Shown piece after piece: positions 42,381 to 51,427 of a stretch of DNA of 64,000 bases. A program made the translations under genes and the position numbers. The stretch's first letter is position 1. Every line of letters starts with the position of its first letter. The notes under the pieces were generated by a model that saw nothing but the letters and a program-made list of their open reading frames with translations, was not told the DNA's origin and did not search any database. The stretch spans positions 1 through 64,000 of the forward strand of contig JBGSKY010000249.1 of NCBI GenBank assembly GCA_041740995.1, given 5' to 3'. The stretch is from JBGSKY01 sp041740995 (GTDB lineage Bacteria > Planctomycetota > Planctomycetia > Pirellulales > Pirellulaceae).

Positions 42381-43838
42381 TTAATATCTACCGCGAGATA
42401 TTGGATTGGTTGCGGTGTTGATCGGCGAAGATTGAGGTGGATTGGCTGGCTGGTTTGCCGAAGTTGGCGACGTACCGCTGTACTCGATCATCAGCAATGC
42501 GTCGGCGCGGTTGGATGGAGGGGTTGGAATTAACTTGCCTATCCCAAGAAAACCGGTTTTGTCACCGGAGTTCAAGATCGTCGCCCGAGTGTTCGCCGCT
42601 GGCGGGGCAACAACGCCGCAGGAAAGCACCAGCGTCTGGTCGGCTGGCCAATAAAAACGCTCTTCAAAACGCCAGGACATCATTTGAGGAATCGAGACCT
42701 TGACGCTCTGCAACGCGCCGGTCGGCGTTGGCAAATCGACGGCTACGGAGTTAAGCCGTTCGACTTGGTCGATCTTGCAGGAGAGCGTCATGTCAATCGA
42801 ACGCTCGTCGATACTCATCAGCGGACTGAGCTCGATTCGATAGCCCTCGTTGATCGAGTCGCTGATGGGAACATAGCTGACTTGCGGCAGTTCGCGTCTC
42901 TCGTAGCCGCGAACGTAAGAAACCATGCGCATGCTTTCCAGACGCTGCAGTTGGCCGTTGTGCATCGCGATTTTAGGCGTAGCAATTTCTGTCAAGTCGC
43001 CTCGTCCTCGGAGTGTCGCAATGAGCAGTGCAGTTTGTTCTTTGTTCAGCAGCCAACCTTGAATGCCTGGCGAATTCACATCGACTGATCTCATCCAAGC
43101 CAACGTCGTCTGTCGCCACTCCGGCGAGCCAGCGGTCAGCAAACGGATCGTAAAGTTCTGCGGCTGCGTATTGCCATTGACGAATTTTTCGTAGACGCCT
43201 TTGACTATGTTGTGTACGCCTTCGTTGTGATAGACCGACAGTGTTTCACGATTGGCAGACAGTACGCCCATTGGTTCATGAAACCAAATGTCGGTCCCTG
43301 TTTCGCGAATGATCCAATCAACGATCGCTTGTTCGGGACGCGGGTATCCGGCAAGTTGCTGAGTGTAAGGCCGCAGATCGTAAGTAGCCCAGTATTGTCC
43401 GACCGACGCATCAAGCCCGCGTGCTCCGTTACGAGTGATACTGCTGAGCGACTTGCCGGCTTGTAGATTCGGCGCGGGTGCTGGCGATGTGGCCGCCTTG
43501 AAGCTCGGAGCCGGTTGGGAGCTTGGCGGCGTCGCAGCGAAATTATTGTTGGGTGCGGCAGGAGTGTTTTGGATGGGGGCCGGTAGCGATGGAACTTCTG
43601 CTGTCGCGACTGGTGAATTGGCTGGTGGCGCGGGGGCGACAGAGTTATTGCCAGCGACCGAGGGAAGCATCGCAGGCAGTGGAATACTGGCAGGTTGACT
43701 TACGCTACTGTTCTGAACGAAGCTCGGCGGCGGTACTAGGGCAGTCTGGCACCAGCAGTATGTGGAAGTTACGTTGAGGGCAATCCAAAAACCGACGCAG
43801 CAAACCGAAGCTAAATTTATCCGCATTTTTGATTCCAT
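42381..43838 (-). CDS. Exported protein with secretin-like C-terminal domain
   Basis: A signal peptide (INLASVCCVGFWIALNVTSTYCWC) precedes a Pro/Ala/Ser-rich disordered region of about 110 residues. A globular part of about 350 residues follows. Its second half looks like the secretin beta-domain: LTEIATPKIAMHNGQLQRLESMRMVSYVRGYE, then GYRIELSPLMSIDERSIDMTLSCKI, which mirror the PKI-x-x-xNG and G-x-x-L-x-V-x-P blocks of secretins. It is shorter than true secretins and lacks visible N-domains, so a type II pore is not certain. The frame is open to 44003; the ATG at 43838 (or 43826) begins the signal peptide. Confidence 0.7.
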   Translation of the reverse strand: MESKMRINLASVCCVGFWIALNVTSTYCWCQTALVPPPSFVQNSSVSQPASIPLPAMLPSVAGNNSVAPAPPANSPVATAEVPSLPAPIQNTPAAPNNNFAATPPSSQPAPSFKAATSPAPAPNLQAGKSLSSITRNGARGLDASVGQYWATYDLRPYTQQLAGYPRPEQAIVDWIIRETGTDIWFHEPMGVLSANRETLSVYHNEGVHNIVKGVYEKFVNGNTQPQNFTIRLLTAGSPEWRQTTLAWMRSVDVNSPGIQGWLLNKEQTALLIATLRGRGDLTEIATPKIAMHNGQLQRLESMRMVSYVRGYERRELPQVSYVPISDSINEGYRIELSPLMSIDERSIDMTLSCKIDQVERLNSVAVDLPTPTGALQSVKVSIPQMMSWRFEERFYWPADQTLVLSCGVVAPPAANTRATILNSGDKTGFLGIGKLIPTPPSNRADALLMIEYSGTSPTSANQPANPPQSSPINTATNPISRGRY

Positions 43839-44075
43839 TCTCTTTTCAAGTCTCGACGAGACTCGGCTACTAAGTAGTTGCAAGCTGGAAAATAGGTCAA
43901 AACATTGATGCGGCGGAAGGCTGATCCAAGGGAATGCTGTTAGATCGCTAAAAATTGAAGAAGTCGCGAATTGCTGCTTAAAATTCTTGACGGGATGCCG
44001 CAATAGGTCGAGAATGCGGTGATCCTCTTCAGCAAAACTGACGTTTCAATCGCCAAAAGTCATCGGAATTAGTTT

Positions 44076-45851
44076 ATGGCAACGTCGTCGACTGACGAAC
44101 AATCGGATTTTAAAAAATCGCTGGTCCAACTGGGCCGAAACGCTCTGGATGTGTTAGAAATCCGCGAGAAGGCTGCCAAGTACGGTGCCGAAAGATTGGA
44201 ATTGCAGGCATTGCTTTCGGCTGCCGAAGCGGGCAATCCAGAGGCATTGGAAGCTTGGCTAAAATCGCACCAAGAATACCAACCAGCAAATCACAACGCG
44301 CAGCTTCAACCCGAATCTTCAGGTGATGTTGATGCTAAGCTGCAACGAATTGATATCGTCCAATCGCAGCCGCACTCGAGCTTGATAGCGAACGAGATTG
44401 AGACTCTGACCGCACACGATGCGCTCGATGCAAATCTTGCGCAGGCAGTCAGGTCCGAACATAGCAAGATTGCTTCGTCGTTACTTGATAATCAAGCCAT
44501 TGATGAAACGCCAGTTTTTAGTGCTTGGTCCGAACTGGTTTTAGCTTCGAAATCACGTCGGCAAACTGAGCTAGCGGGCGGTCAGCAAATGATTGGTCTC
44601 GCGAAAGTAGCGCTCGACGATTCTTTAAACGACGGCGTTGCGACCATCAAGCGAAAGTCGGCGTTAAAATCCGAGTCTCTTCCGGACGGCGTGGAGAAAT
44701 CAAAGCCTGCCAGTTTATCTTCATCGCCCGAACTGGCTGCTGCGGCGAACGGTGCGGCCTCAGTTGCTAAACAGAGTTCGGGTTCGGCAATCGCCAGCCC
44801 GCCGAGTTGGCTGGAAGAGAGTTCTGCTGCGTTAAAGCCAGCGAAGAAGATTCGCTTCGATGTCCGCGCTGCTTTGAACAACGAAGAGGGCGACAAAGCC
44901 GACTTGAGAAAACGTGCAATCCGCTGGCTTAGCGGCAGTGTCGGCGTAAGCGTCGTGGCGCATGTAATTCTAACCGTAGCACTTGGCATCGCGGTCTTTC
45001 CAATTTTGCAGCAGCCGCAACCGTTGAAAATTGTGTCTTCGGCTACGGAATCTGTTGAGCAACTGGAGGCGCCACTTGAGATGCCGCCGATGGAAGAACT
45101 GGAGCTAACGGAAGTCTCCAATCAAATGCCTGCCCCAGCACTCAGCTCCGCCTTCGATGCCCCCGCGACCACATCGCTGGCGTTATCAGAATCGGCACTG
45201 GGTCCAATCAGCGCGCCGACAAGCAACCCACTTGGGTCTGCGGTCGGGCAAGCAACGGGGATGATTGGCGGTACTGGCGATATGACCGGCGCTGTCCAGT
45301 TTTTCGGTGCGAGTGCCTCGGGCAATACATTCGCATTTTTGGTGGATAACAGTCCAAGCATTAAAGGCGCTGTATTTGATTCTGCCAAAGCGGAATTGAT
45401 GCGATCAGTTTCCAAATTAAAAGAGACCCAAAGGTTTTACGTTTGTTTCTTTGGTAAAGAAATAATGAAGATGCCCCTAGATAAAGGCAAAGTTAGCGAC
45501 TTTCCCGTTTACGCCACACCTGACAATTTGCAAAAACTAGCTCGTTGGGTCGCGAGTATGTCGCTTCAAGATGGTGCTGACCCTAGTAAGGCGCTGGAAT
45601 TCGTGATTGGGCTCGAGCCGGACGCAATTTTTCTGATGTTCGACGGTGATACGAAAGTTGATGTCGTTGAGCGAGTCAAGCGGTTCAACCGGGTCACCGA
45701 TTTGATTGGCGGTACGCGGCCGAAAGCGCCCATCCATACCATCCGCTTCCCACCCAGCAAATATCAATCATCTGAGGAACCAACATTCGATGCGATGATG
45801 AAGAAACTGGCAGCGGACAATGGTGGTACATCGCGATTTGTCGGCAAGTAA
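44076..45851 (+). CDS. Membrane VWA protein with long cytoplasmic N-terminus
   Basis: The N-terminal 280 residues are helical then disordered, rich in Ser/Ala/Glu/Gln. One membrane helix (GVSVVAHVILTVALGIAVFPIL) divides the protein. The exported half has a Pro/Ser/Ala-rich spacer and a C-terminal VWA domain from about residue 400: FAFLVDNSPSIKG carries the DxSxS metal motif, and AIFLMFDGDT the distal Asp. The Thr of the usual GGT motif is replaced (SLQDGADPSKAL), so metal binding may be incomplete. It is divergent from the secretin-like gene, which suggests a shared surface-related function. Confidence 0.8.
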   Translation: MATSSTDEQSDFKKSLVQLGRNALDVLEIREKAAKYGAERLELQALLSAAEAGNPEALEAWLKSHQEYQPANHNAQLQPESSGDVDAKLQRIDIVQSQPHSSLIANEIETLTAHDALDANLAQAVRSEHSKIASSLLDNQAIDETPVFSAWSELVLASKSRRQTELAGGQQMIGLAKVALDDSLNDGVATIKRKSALKSESLPDGVEKSKPASLSSSPELAAAANGAASVAKQSSGSAIASPPSWLEESSAALKPAKKIRFDVRAALNNEEGDKADLRKRAIRWLSGSVGVSVVAHVILTVALGIAVFPILQQPQPLKIVSSATESVEQLEAPLEMPPMEELELTEVSNQMPAPALSSAFDAPATTSLALSESALGPISAPTSNPLGSAVGQATGMIGGTGDMTGAVQFFGASASGNTFAFLVDNSPSIKGAVFDSAKAELMRSVSKLKETQRFYVCFFGKEIMKMPLDKGKVSDFPVYATPDNLQKLARWVASMSLQDGADPSKALEFVIGLEPDAIFLMFDGDTKVDVVERVKRFNRVTDLIGGTRPKAPIHTIRFPPSKYQSSEEPTFDAMMKKLAADNGGTSRFVGK

Positions 45852-45935
45852 GCTGCAAGGCAAAACTCGTCGCAGCTTAGCGAGCGACATTGATGTGAAC
45901 AGAAGGATTTCGGAAAGCTAGCGACTTAGAAATCG

Positions 45936-47282
45936 TTAGATGCTATTCAAGACGTCATTACTGTCACCGAAGCTCGTCAGGTCTTCAACGCCCAGTCGCT
46001 GGGCCAATCCTAGGTAGAGGTTGGTCATCGGGCCCATCGTATTTTTGACATATCGCCCAGGTCTCAATGTCCCACCGCCACCGCCTGCCAAGACGACGGG
46101 TAAATCGCTGTGCGTGTGTCGATTGCCGTCAGCATTGCCTGATCCATAGACGATCATGCTGTTATCCAGGAGCGAATTTCCATCGACGTCTTCGGTCTCT
46201 TTCATCCGTTTCAGGAAGTTCGCAAGACGACGGGTATACCACAAGTCGATCTCAGCAACTTTGGCGACGCGATCTTCTTTGTTCTGGTGGTGAGACAAAT
46301 CGTGGTGGCCTTCTACGACGCCAATATCACTGAAACTTCGGTTGCTGCCGTCGTGGGCGAGCATAAGGGTGGAGATTCGCGTTGAATCGGTTTGAAATGC
46401 CAAAGCCAACATTTCGAACATCAAATCAACATGATCAGCGTACGATAGTGGCGTCATTGTTGGAGTTGCTACACCAGGGTCTTGGACTTCGCCAAATTTT
46501 TCTGCGCGGTCAAGCCGCAACTCAAGATCGCGAAGGCCGCTGAGATATTGATCTAATTTGAGCTGATCGTTTACGGAGAGTCGACGATTCATATCTCGCG
46601 CGTCTTCCATTACGAAGTCGAGGATCGAACGCTGTTGCTGTCGTCGCATTTGCATGTTTGACCAACGTTCGCCTGGATTGCCTTCGCCAAAAAGTCGCTC
46701 GAAAACCAATCGTGGACTTGCTTCTGGAGCTACCGGCGTCGTCGGTGACGACCATGCAAGATTGAACTGATAAGCGCAAGCGTAGCCTGAATCGCATTCA
46801 CCACTTTGTCGGATGGCGTCGCAAGTAAGTTCTAGCGAGGCAAAACGAGTTTGATCACCAACGCGTTTGGCAAGGACTTGGTCAATTGAAGTACCAGCAT
46901 GCAAATCCGTAGCTGACTTTTTTAAGCGAACGCCGGTAAGAAATGTACCATTCCCGCGGGCATGATCGCCGCCGCCGTCGGGACCGCCTTCAGCCGACTT
47001 GTGTTCCAAGCCTTTCAAGATTTGAATATCATCTCGAAAGCTTTGCAAAGGTGCTAATGTTTGACCAAATTGAAACGACTGCTCGTCGCCTTCGGGCCAC
47101 CACGCCGCAGGTATCGCACCATTGGGAAAATAGACAAAAGCGGTTCGCAGTGGCGCGCCGGTTTTGGTAATGGCGAGCGGTCTTGCCGCGTTTGCGGCCG
47201 TCACTGGTCGCAAAGATACCAGACTTGGCAGAGCAATTGATGCACCTAAACCACGGAGGAATGTTCGTCGGGCGAATGTCAT
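45936..47282 (-). CDS. DUF1552 family protein with Tat signal
   Basis: The start MTFARRTFLRGLGASIALPSL is a Tat signal; the mature protein of about 420 residues follows the DUF1552 pattern (TAFVYFPNGAIPAAWWP, DIQILKGLEHKSAEGGPDGGGDHARGNGTFLTG, MIVYGSGNADGNRHTHSDLPVVLAGGGGG, and the C-terminal LYLGLAQRLGVEDLTSFGDS). DUF1552 proteins, found in planctomycetes and Verrucomicrobia with partners of the DUF1592 type, are probably exported enzymes of unknown substrate. It starts 69 bases after the DUF1592-type gene, in the same operon. Confidence 0.93.
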   Translation of the reverse strand: MTFARRTFLRGLGASIALPSLVSLRPVTAANAARPLAITKTGAPLRTAFVYFPNGAIPAAWWPEGDEQSFQFGQTLAPLQSFRDDIQILKGLEHKSAEGGPDGGGDHARGNGTFLTGVRLKKSATDLHAGTSIDQVLAKRVGDQTRFASLELTCDAIRQSGECDSGYACAYQFNLAWSSPTTPVAPEASPRLVFERLFGEGNPGERWSNMQMRRQQQRSILDFVMEDARDMNRRLSVNDQLKLDQYLSGLRDLELRLDRAEKFGEVQDPGVATPTMTPLSYADHVDLMFEMLALAFQTDSTRISTLMLAHDGSNRSFSDIGVVEGHHDLSHHQNKEDRVAKVAEIDLWYTRRLANFLKRMKETEDVDGNSLLDNSMIVYGSGNADGNRHTHSDLPVVLAGGGGGTLRPGRYVKNTMGPMTNLYLGLAQRLGVEDLTSFGDSNDVLNSI

Positions 47283-47350
47283 GGGTCGGATCTCTTTGTG
47301 CGGGCAACTTGTAAGTTTTTGACAATACCAATCAATAGGTGCAAACGGTT

Positions 47351-49909
47351 CTACGAGTCTGGAGCATCGGTACGCGTGTAACCAAACGGCGCAGATTCAA
47401 CGATAGCGTAAATCAACTCTTTGGATGCGCCGTTGGCCTGTTCTAATCGTTCAACGATTCTGTCTACGGTTTCGATGTCGTAGGGTTCAAGGCCACGACC
47501 TAGAGCATAAGTCAGCATCTTCTCGCTGACAGTGCTGAAAAACTGTTCGCGGCGATCTTCTTTGAGAATCGATTTCAGTTGTTGGACGGTCGCGAAAGAT
47601 TCGCCGGTAATAAGTGTCCCTTCCGGCTGAATCACATCCGATCGTTCTTTTTCCCGCCACATTCCTAGCGCATTGAAGTTTTCCAAACCCAGCCCCAGCG
47701 GATCCATGCGATTGTGGCATCCAGCACACGCCGCGTCTTGACGGTGAATCTCCAGTGTTTCGCGTAGCGAAAGCGATTTTGGATCTCGCCCGTCGAGTGA
47801 ATCTTCCAGCGAAGGAATATTCGGCGGTGGCGGTGGCGGAGGGGTTCCGAGTAAGTTCTCTAAGACAAATAGCCCGCGCTTGACCGGCGATGTTCGGTCT
47901 GGGTTGGACGTTACGATCAAAAAAGTTCCCTGCGTCAAGATTCCGCCGCGTGGCGAGTCTTCAGCAAGTTCTACGCGGCGCATTTCCCGCCCCTGGACTC
48001 CGTCAATATTGTAATGCCTAGCAAGCCGTTCGTTTAAGAACGTGTAATCGGCGTCAATGAGTTCGAGCAAACTACGATTCTCGTCAATGACGTAATCAAA
48101 CATCATCTCAGTCTCCTGCCGCATCGCGTTGCGCAATGAATAATCGAGTTCGAATTCGCGAAATCGCCGAAAGCCATTTAAAAATTTAGCTCTCATCGCA
48201 TCCATCTCTGTTTTTTCTTCGGCAGATAATTCATCCGGGTTTTTGCGACGTAGCTCGCGGAAGCGATCTCTTGCACGCTCCGCGTCTGGGTCGGGTTCTG
48301 CATCGCGTGCCAAGGTTGCAGACGCATTGACATTCGCTGTCTCTATATCTCGCGACCTTAGCCACTGCCCGACAAAGTTCTTATTGAAGGCATCCGAACG
48401 CCAATCTTTTAGCATTCGGTCAACCTGGGGCACAAGATTTGACCGCAGTTTGCCTTCAGAAGCCAATCGGATTAATTGATCGTCAGGCATTGATGACCAG
48501 AGGAAATATGACAGTCGCGACGCCAGGGCATAATCGTCCAATGCTTTAATTTCTTGCTCGGGTGCTGCCGAATGGTTAGCCTCTAAAACAACTTCCGAGG
48601 GCTGCTCTTCAAGAAAAAGAAAACGGGGAGACGAAAGAATTGCTACCAGTCCGGCGGCATATCCTGATTCAAAATTGGCGTTTGGTTGCAGGCTATTCGC
48701 GATTGCAAATTCGACTAGACGGTCCAAGTATGCCGAATCGACTGGACGTCGAAAAGCTCGACTTGCAAATGGTTCGAGCAGTCTTCGCATGTACGCCCGT
48801 TGTTCATCCGGAGATTCCGGAATTGATTCAGCAAACACAACTTCATAGCCTTTAGGATGGACCAAGTACTCATCACCAAATGGCCCAGTGATCTGTACAC
48901 GTCTAACTTCCAGCCGTAGATCGCGGACTTTGTCTTCGCTGGTTGTTGGCTTAACCAATACTTCAATTTTGTGTTCGCCTGCTTCGAGCCAACGGTCGAA
49001 TTCAATCTGGCGTTTTTTGTCGTTTTCTCGTGAAAACTCTTCCTTGGAAATGATTTCCCCATCGAGCAAGCATGTGAACTCGCACTTGTTGTAATCGAAT
49101 ACATTGTCAACGTATTGCTCTCCCAGCGAGAGTTGAATCGCGAGGCGATAATTGCCCGAAATGTCAATCAGATGGACCGCTGACGCCCTAGCGGTGTCAT
49201 AATAAGACATGCGAAGGGAATCATCGCTAGCCTTGGCCGAACCTTCGTTGACTGTAAAGCTCTTACCAGCGATGATCGTTTGTGGTTCGATCCATCGAAT
49301 CTTGGGAACGACTTGATCGACAATAGTACTTGCGGCAGCGATATATTTTTCTAGCAAGATGGGCGACAACGTCTGGACATTGGCGATGTTGTCAAATCCG
49401 TGTCCAGAATCGTCAACCGGGAAGTTTTCTTCGACCTTGAAATCAAAGTTCAAAAGATCGCGGATTGTGTTGCGATATTCAGAACGATTCAGCCGTCGAA
49501 TGGTCACTGAGCCGGGATCTAGCGAGTCCGGCGATAGGTCTAGAATGTCGCGTTTGACAAACCCAGCGAGCAGCAATTTCTCCTCCCGATTCAAACTCTC
49601 ACCATCGGGAGGCATCATGTCGGCGCGTACCATCCGAAGCATGCGGGCCCAAAGTTTCTGATCGGATAGCAAGTGTTCGGTATCGATTTCATCCAGCGAT
49701 ACGCCGCCTTCATGCGAGCCATTCGCATGACAATCGTAACATCGAGCTTGCAACAATGGCTTGATCTCTGAAGCAAACTGCGATTCCGCACGTACGATGC
49801 GATCTGATTCCGCCGCATCGACTTGTGAAATGAGCCGTAGGCTATCCGCAACGTAAAATATGCCTAAAAAAAGCACGCAACTGCGCAGAAGTAAATTGGC
49901 AGGAAGCAT
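47351..49909 (-). CDS. Exported c-type cytochrome of the DUF1592/DUF1588/DUF1585 type
   Basis: A signal peptide (LLLRSCVLFLGIFYVADS) is followed by a CxxCH heme site (RCYDCHANGSHEGGVSLDEI), the planctomycete cytochrome module PSCyt1-like. Then come DUF1587 (RRLNRSEYRNTIRDLLNFDF), carbohydrate-binding-like middle, DUF1595, DUF1592 (YALASRLSYFLWSSMPDDQL), DUF1588 (RGGILTQGTFLIVTSNPDRTSPVKRG) and a second CxxCH (ACAGCHNRMDPLGLGLENF) before the C-terminal DUF1585. These multi-domain proteins are a planctomycete hallmark and are paired with DUF1552 proteins; this pair is intact. The ATG at 49909 is used rather than the TTG nine bases upstream. Confidence 0.93.
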   Translation of the reverse strand: MLPANLLLRSCVLFLGIFYVADSLRLISQVDAAESDRIVRAESQFASEIKPLLQARCYDCHANGSHEGGVSLDEIDTEHLLSDQKLWARMLRMVRADMMPPDGESLNREEKLLLAGFVKRDILDLSPDSLDPGSVTIRRLNRSEYRNTIRDLLNFDFKVEENFPVDDSGHGFDNIANVQTLSPILLEKYIAAASTIVDQVVPKIRWIEPQTIIAGKSFTVNEGSAKASDDSLRMSYYDTARASAVHLIDISGNYRLAIQLSLGEQYVDNVFDYNKCEFTCLLDGEIISKEEFSRENDKKRQIEFDRWLEAGEHKIEVLVKPTTSEDKVRDLRLEVRRVQITGPFGDEYLVHPKGYEVVFAESIPESPDEQRAYMRRLLEPFASRAFRRPVDSAYLDRLVEFAIANSLQPNANFESGYAAGLVAILSSPRFLFLEEQPSEVVLEANHSAAPEQEIKALDDYALASRLSYFLWSSMPDDQLIRLASEGKLRSNLVPQVDRMLKDWRSDAFNKNFVGQWLRSRDIETANVNASATLARDAEPDPDAERARDRFRELRRKNPDELSAEEKTEMDAMRAKFLNGFRRFREFELDYSLRNAMRQETEMMFDYVIDENRSLLELIDADYTFLNERLARHYNIDGVQGREMRRVELAEDSPRGGILTQGTFLIVTSNPDRTSPVKRGLFVLENLLGTPPPPPPPNIPSLEDSLDGRDPKSLSLRETLEIHRQDAACAGCHNRMDPLGLGLENFNALGMWREKERSDVIQPEGTLITGESFATVQQLKSILKEDRREQFFSTVSEKMLTYALGRGLEPYDIETVDRIVERLEQANGASKELIYAIVESAPFGYTRTDAPDS

Positions 49910-50211
49910 AGGCGTCAATCGATAAAGAAGCGGGGAAGGCAGGCAAGGGCGGGCAATTGGGCCAAGTCGTAACCGTTAGACTGTCTGGACAACTAACTTA
50001 GCGACACTGAATATACATCGTCGTCAGTCGGTCCAAAAGTTTTGACAATCGATTAGGACCGCAGTTTTCTTCAGTTTCGCTCTAAACAAACAGCTAGCGA
50101 TGACTCTGAAGCATACAACAGTTGCGATCAAGAATCTAGGATTCGTGGCAAACGAAGAGCTTTTACTTCTTTGCACTCACAAATTAACGATTGAAAACGA
50201 GGGCCTCGTTG
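49910..50211. other. Intergenic region between the DUF1592-type gene and aroC
   Basis: About 300 bases. The DUF1592-type gene reads away on the minus strand; its promoter should lie here. Near the aroC stop, AACGAG / CTCGTT (50198-50212) could form a small hairpin followed by a T-rich stretch on the minus strand, a weak terminator for aroC. Nothing else was identified. Confidence 0.35.
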
Positions 50212-51309
50212 TTAAATTCGCCCTGTTTGGCCACGGTGCATCAAAAAATGATCCGCGATAGCACAAGCCACCATTGCCTCGCCAATAGGAACGGCTCGAA
50301 TTCCGACGCAAGGGTCGTGTCTTCCCTTGGTCATAACATCGACTTCCTCTGGTTTTGAGTTGATCGACTTTTTCGGGGTTAAGATCGACGAAGTTGGCTT
50401 GACGGCAAAACGGGCAACAATGGGTTGGCCTGTTGAGATACCGCCTAGAATTCCACCTGCGTGGTTGGATAGAAATATCGGTTTACCGTCGGCATCTAAA
50501 CGCATTTCATCAGCGTTCTGCTCGCCAGTCATGGTTGCAGTTAAAAAACCATCGCCAATTTCTACCGCTTTGACCGCATTGATGCTCATCAGATGACCAG
50601 CAATATCCTGATCCAACTTGGCGTAGATTGGCGCTCCCAAGCCAGGCGGAACGCCTTCGGCAACGACCTCGATGATTCCGCCAATAGAAGAGCCTGACTT
50701 GCGAATCTTTGCCAAGTACTCTGCCCATGCCAATGCCGCGATCGGGTCTGGGCAAAAAAAGTCGTTGCGTTCAACCTCGGCCCAATCCCAACGCGAACGG
50801 TCGATTTTCTGGTCACCAATTTGAATTAGCGCGGCTCTGACAATCAATCCATCGATTACTTTGCGAGCCAGCGCACCAGCGGCGACGCGGGCCGCGGTTT
50901 CTCTTGCCGATGATCGGCCACCGCCACGGTAGTCGCGTATGCCGTACTTTACGTCGTACGTGTAATCGGCATGTCCAGGGCGATACCGATCTTTGATGTC
51001 AGAGTAATCTTTTGAGCGTTGATCGGTGTTCTGAATCAACATCGAAATCGGAGTTCCAGTGGTGACATGTTTGTCGCCATTCTCCGACAACGGCATTGTG
51101 CCCGAAAGAATTTCAACGGCATCGGGCTCGTTCCGCTGCGTTGTAAACTTTGATTGTCCGGGGCGGCGTTTATCAAGCTGGCTCTGGATTTCTGAAACGC
51201 TGAATTCGATTCCTGGTGGACAGCCATCGACGACACAGCCCAATGACGGGCCGTGACTCTCGCCCCAGGTCGTGACGCGAAACATGTGTCCAAAAGTGTT
51301 GTATGACAT
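50212..51309 (-). CDS. aroC: Chorismate synthase
   Basis: Last step of the shikimate pathway, converting EPSP to chorismate with reduced FMN. The family signatures are present: GESHGPSLGCVVDGCPPGI at the N-terminus, YRGGGRSSARETAARVAAGA in the middle (FMN contact), and GRHDPCVGIRAVPIGEAMVA near the C-terminus. Length of 365 residues is normal. The start MSYNTFGHMFRVTTWGESHG matches the family. It stands about 120 bases after fabF on the same strand and probably has separate control. Confidence 0.97.
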   Translation of the reverse strand: MSYNTFGHMFRVTTWGESHGPSLGCVVDGCPPGIEFSVSEIQSQLDKRRPGQSKFTTQRNEPDAVEILSGTMPLSENGDKHVTTGTPISMLIQNTDQRSKDYSDIKDRYRPGHADYTYDVKYGIRDYRGGGRSSARETAARVAAGALARKVIDGLIVRAALIQIGDQKIDRSRWDWAEVERNDFFCPDPIAALAWAEYLAKIRKSGSSIGGIIEVVAEGVPPGLGAPIYAKLDQDIAGHLMSINAVKAVEIGDGFLTATMTGEQNADEMRLDADGKPIFLSNHAGGILGGISTGQPIVARFAVKPTSSILTPKKSINSKPEEVDVMTKGRHDPCVGIRAVPIGEAMVACAIADHFLMHRGQTGRI

Positions 51310-51427
51310 CGCACGAATCGCTTCAGGAAGGTGGAATATGCTTCCAGTTCGTCAATGGAATCTTTGACAGCCTGGCAGCCGATTCCAGTTGATCATTACA
51401 TTCCAAACAAATTGGAACGACAAATTC

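Noticed and set aside
43212..43777. Plus-strand open frames opposite the secretin-like gene
   Set aside because: They are antisense shadows; the minus-strand frame has a signal peptide and structured domains.
45850..45877. TAAGCTGC ... GCAGCTTA hairpin after the VWA gene
   Set aside because: An 8-bp stem with a 14-base loop and no T-run; too weak to call as a terminator.
51401..51417. TTCCAA ... TTGGAA hairpin after fabF
   Set aside because: A 6-bp stem without a T-run on the minus strand; not supported as a terminator.
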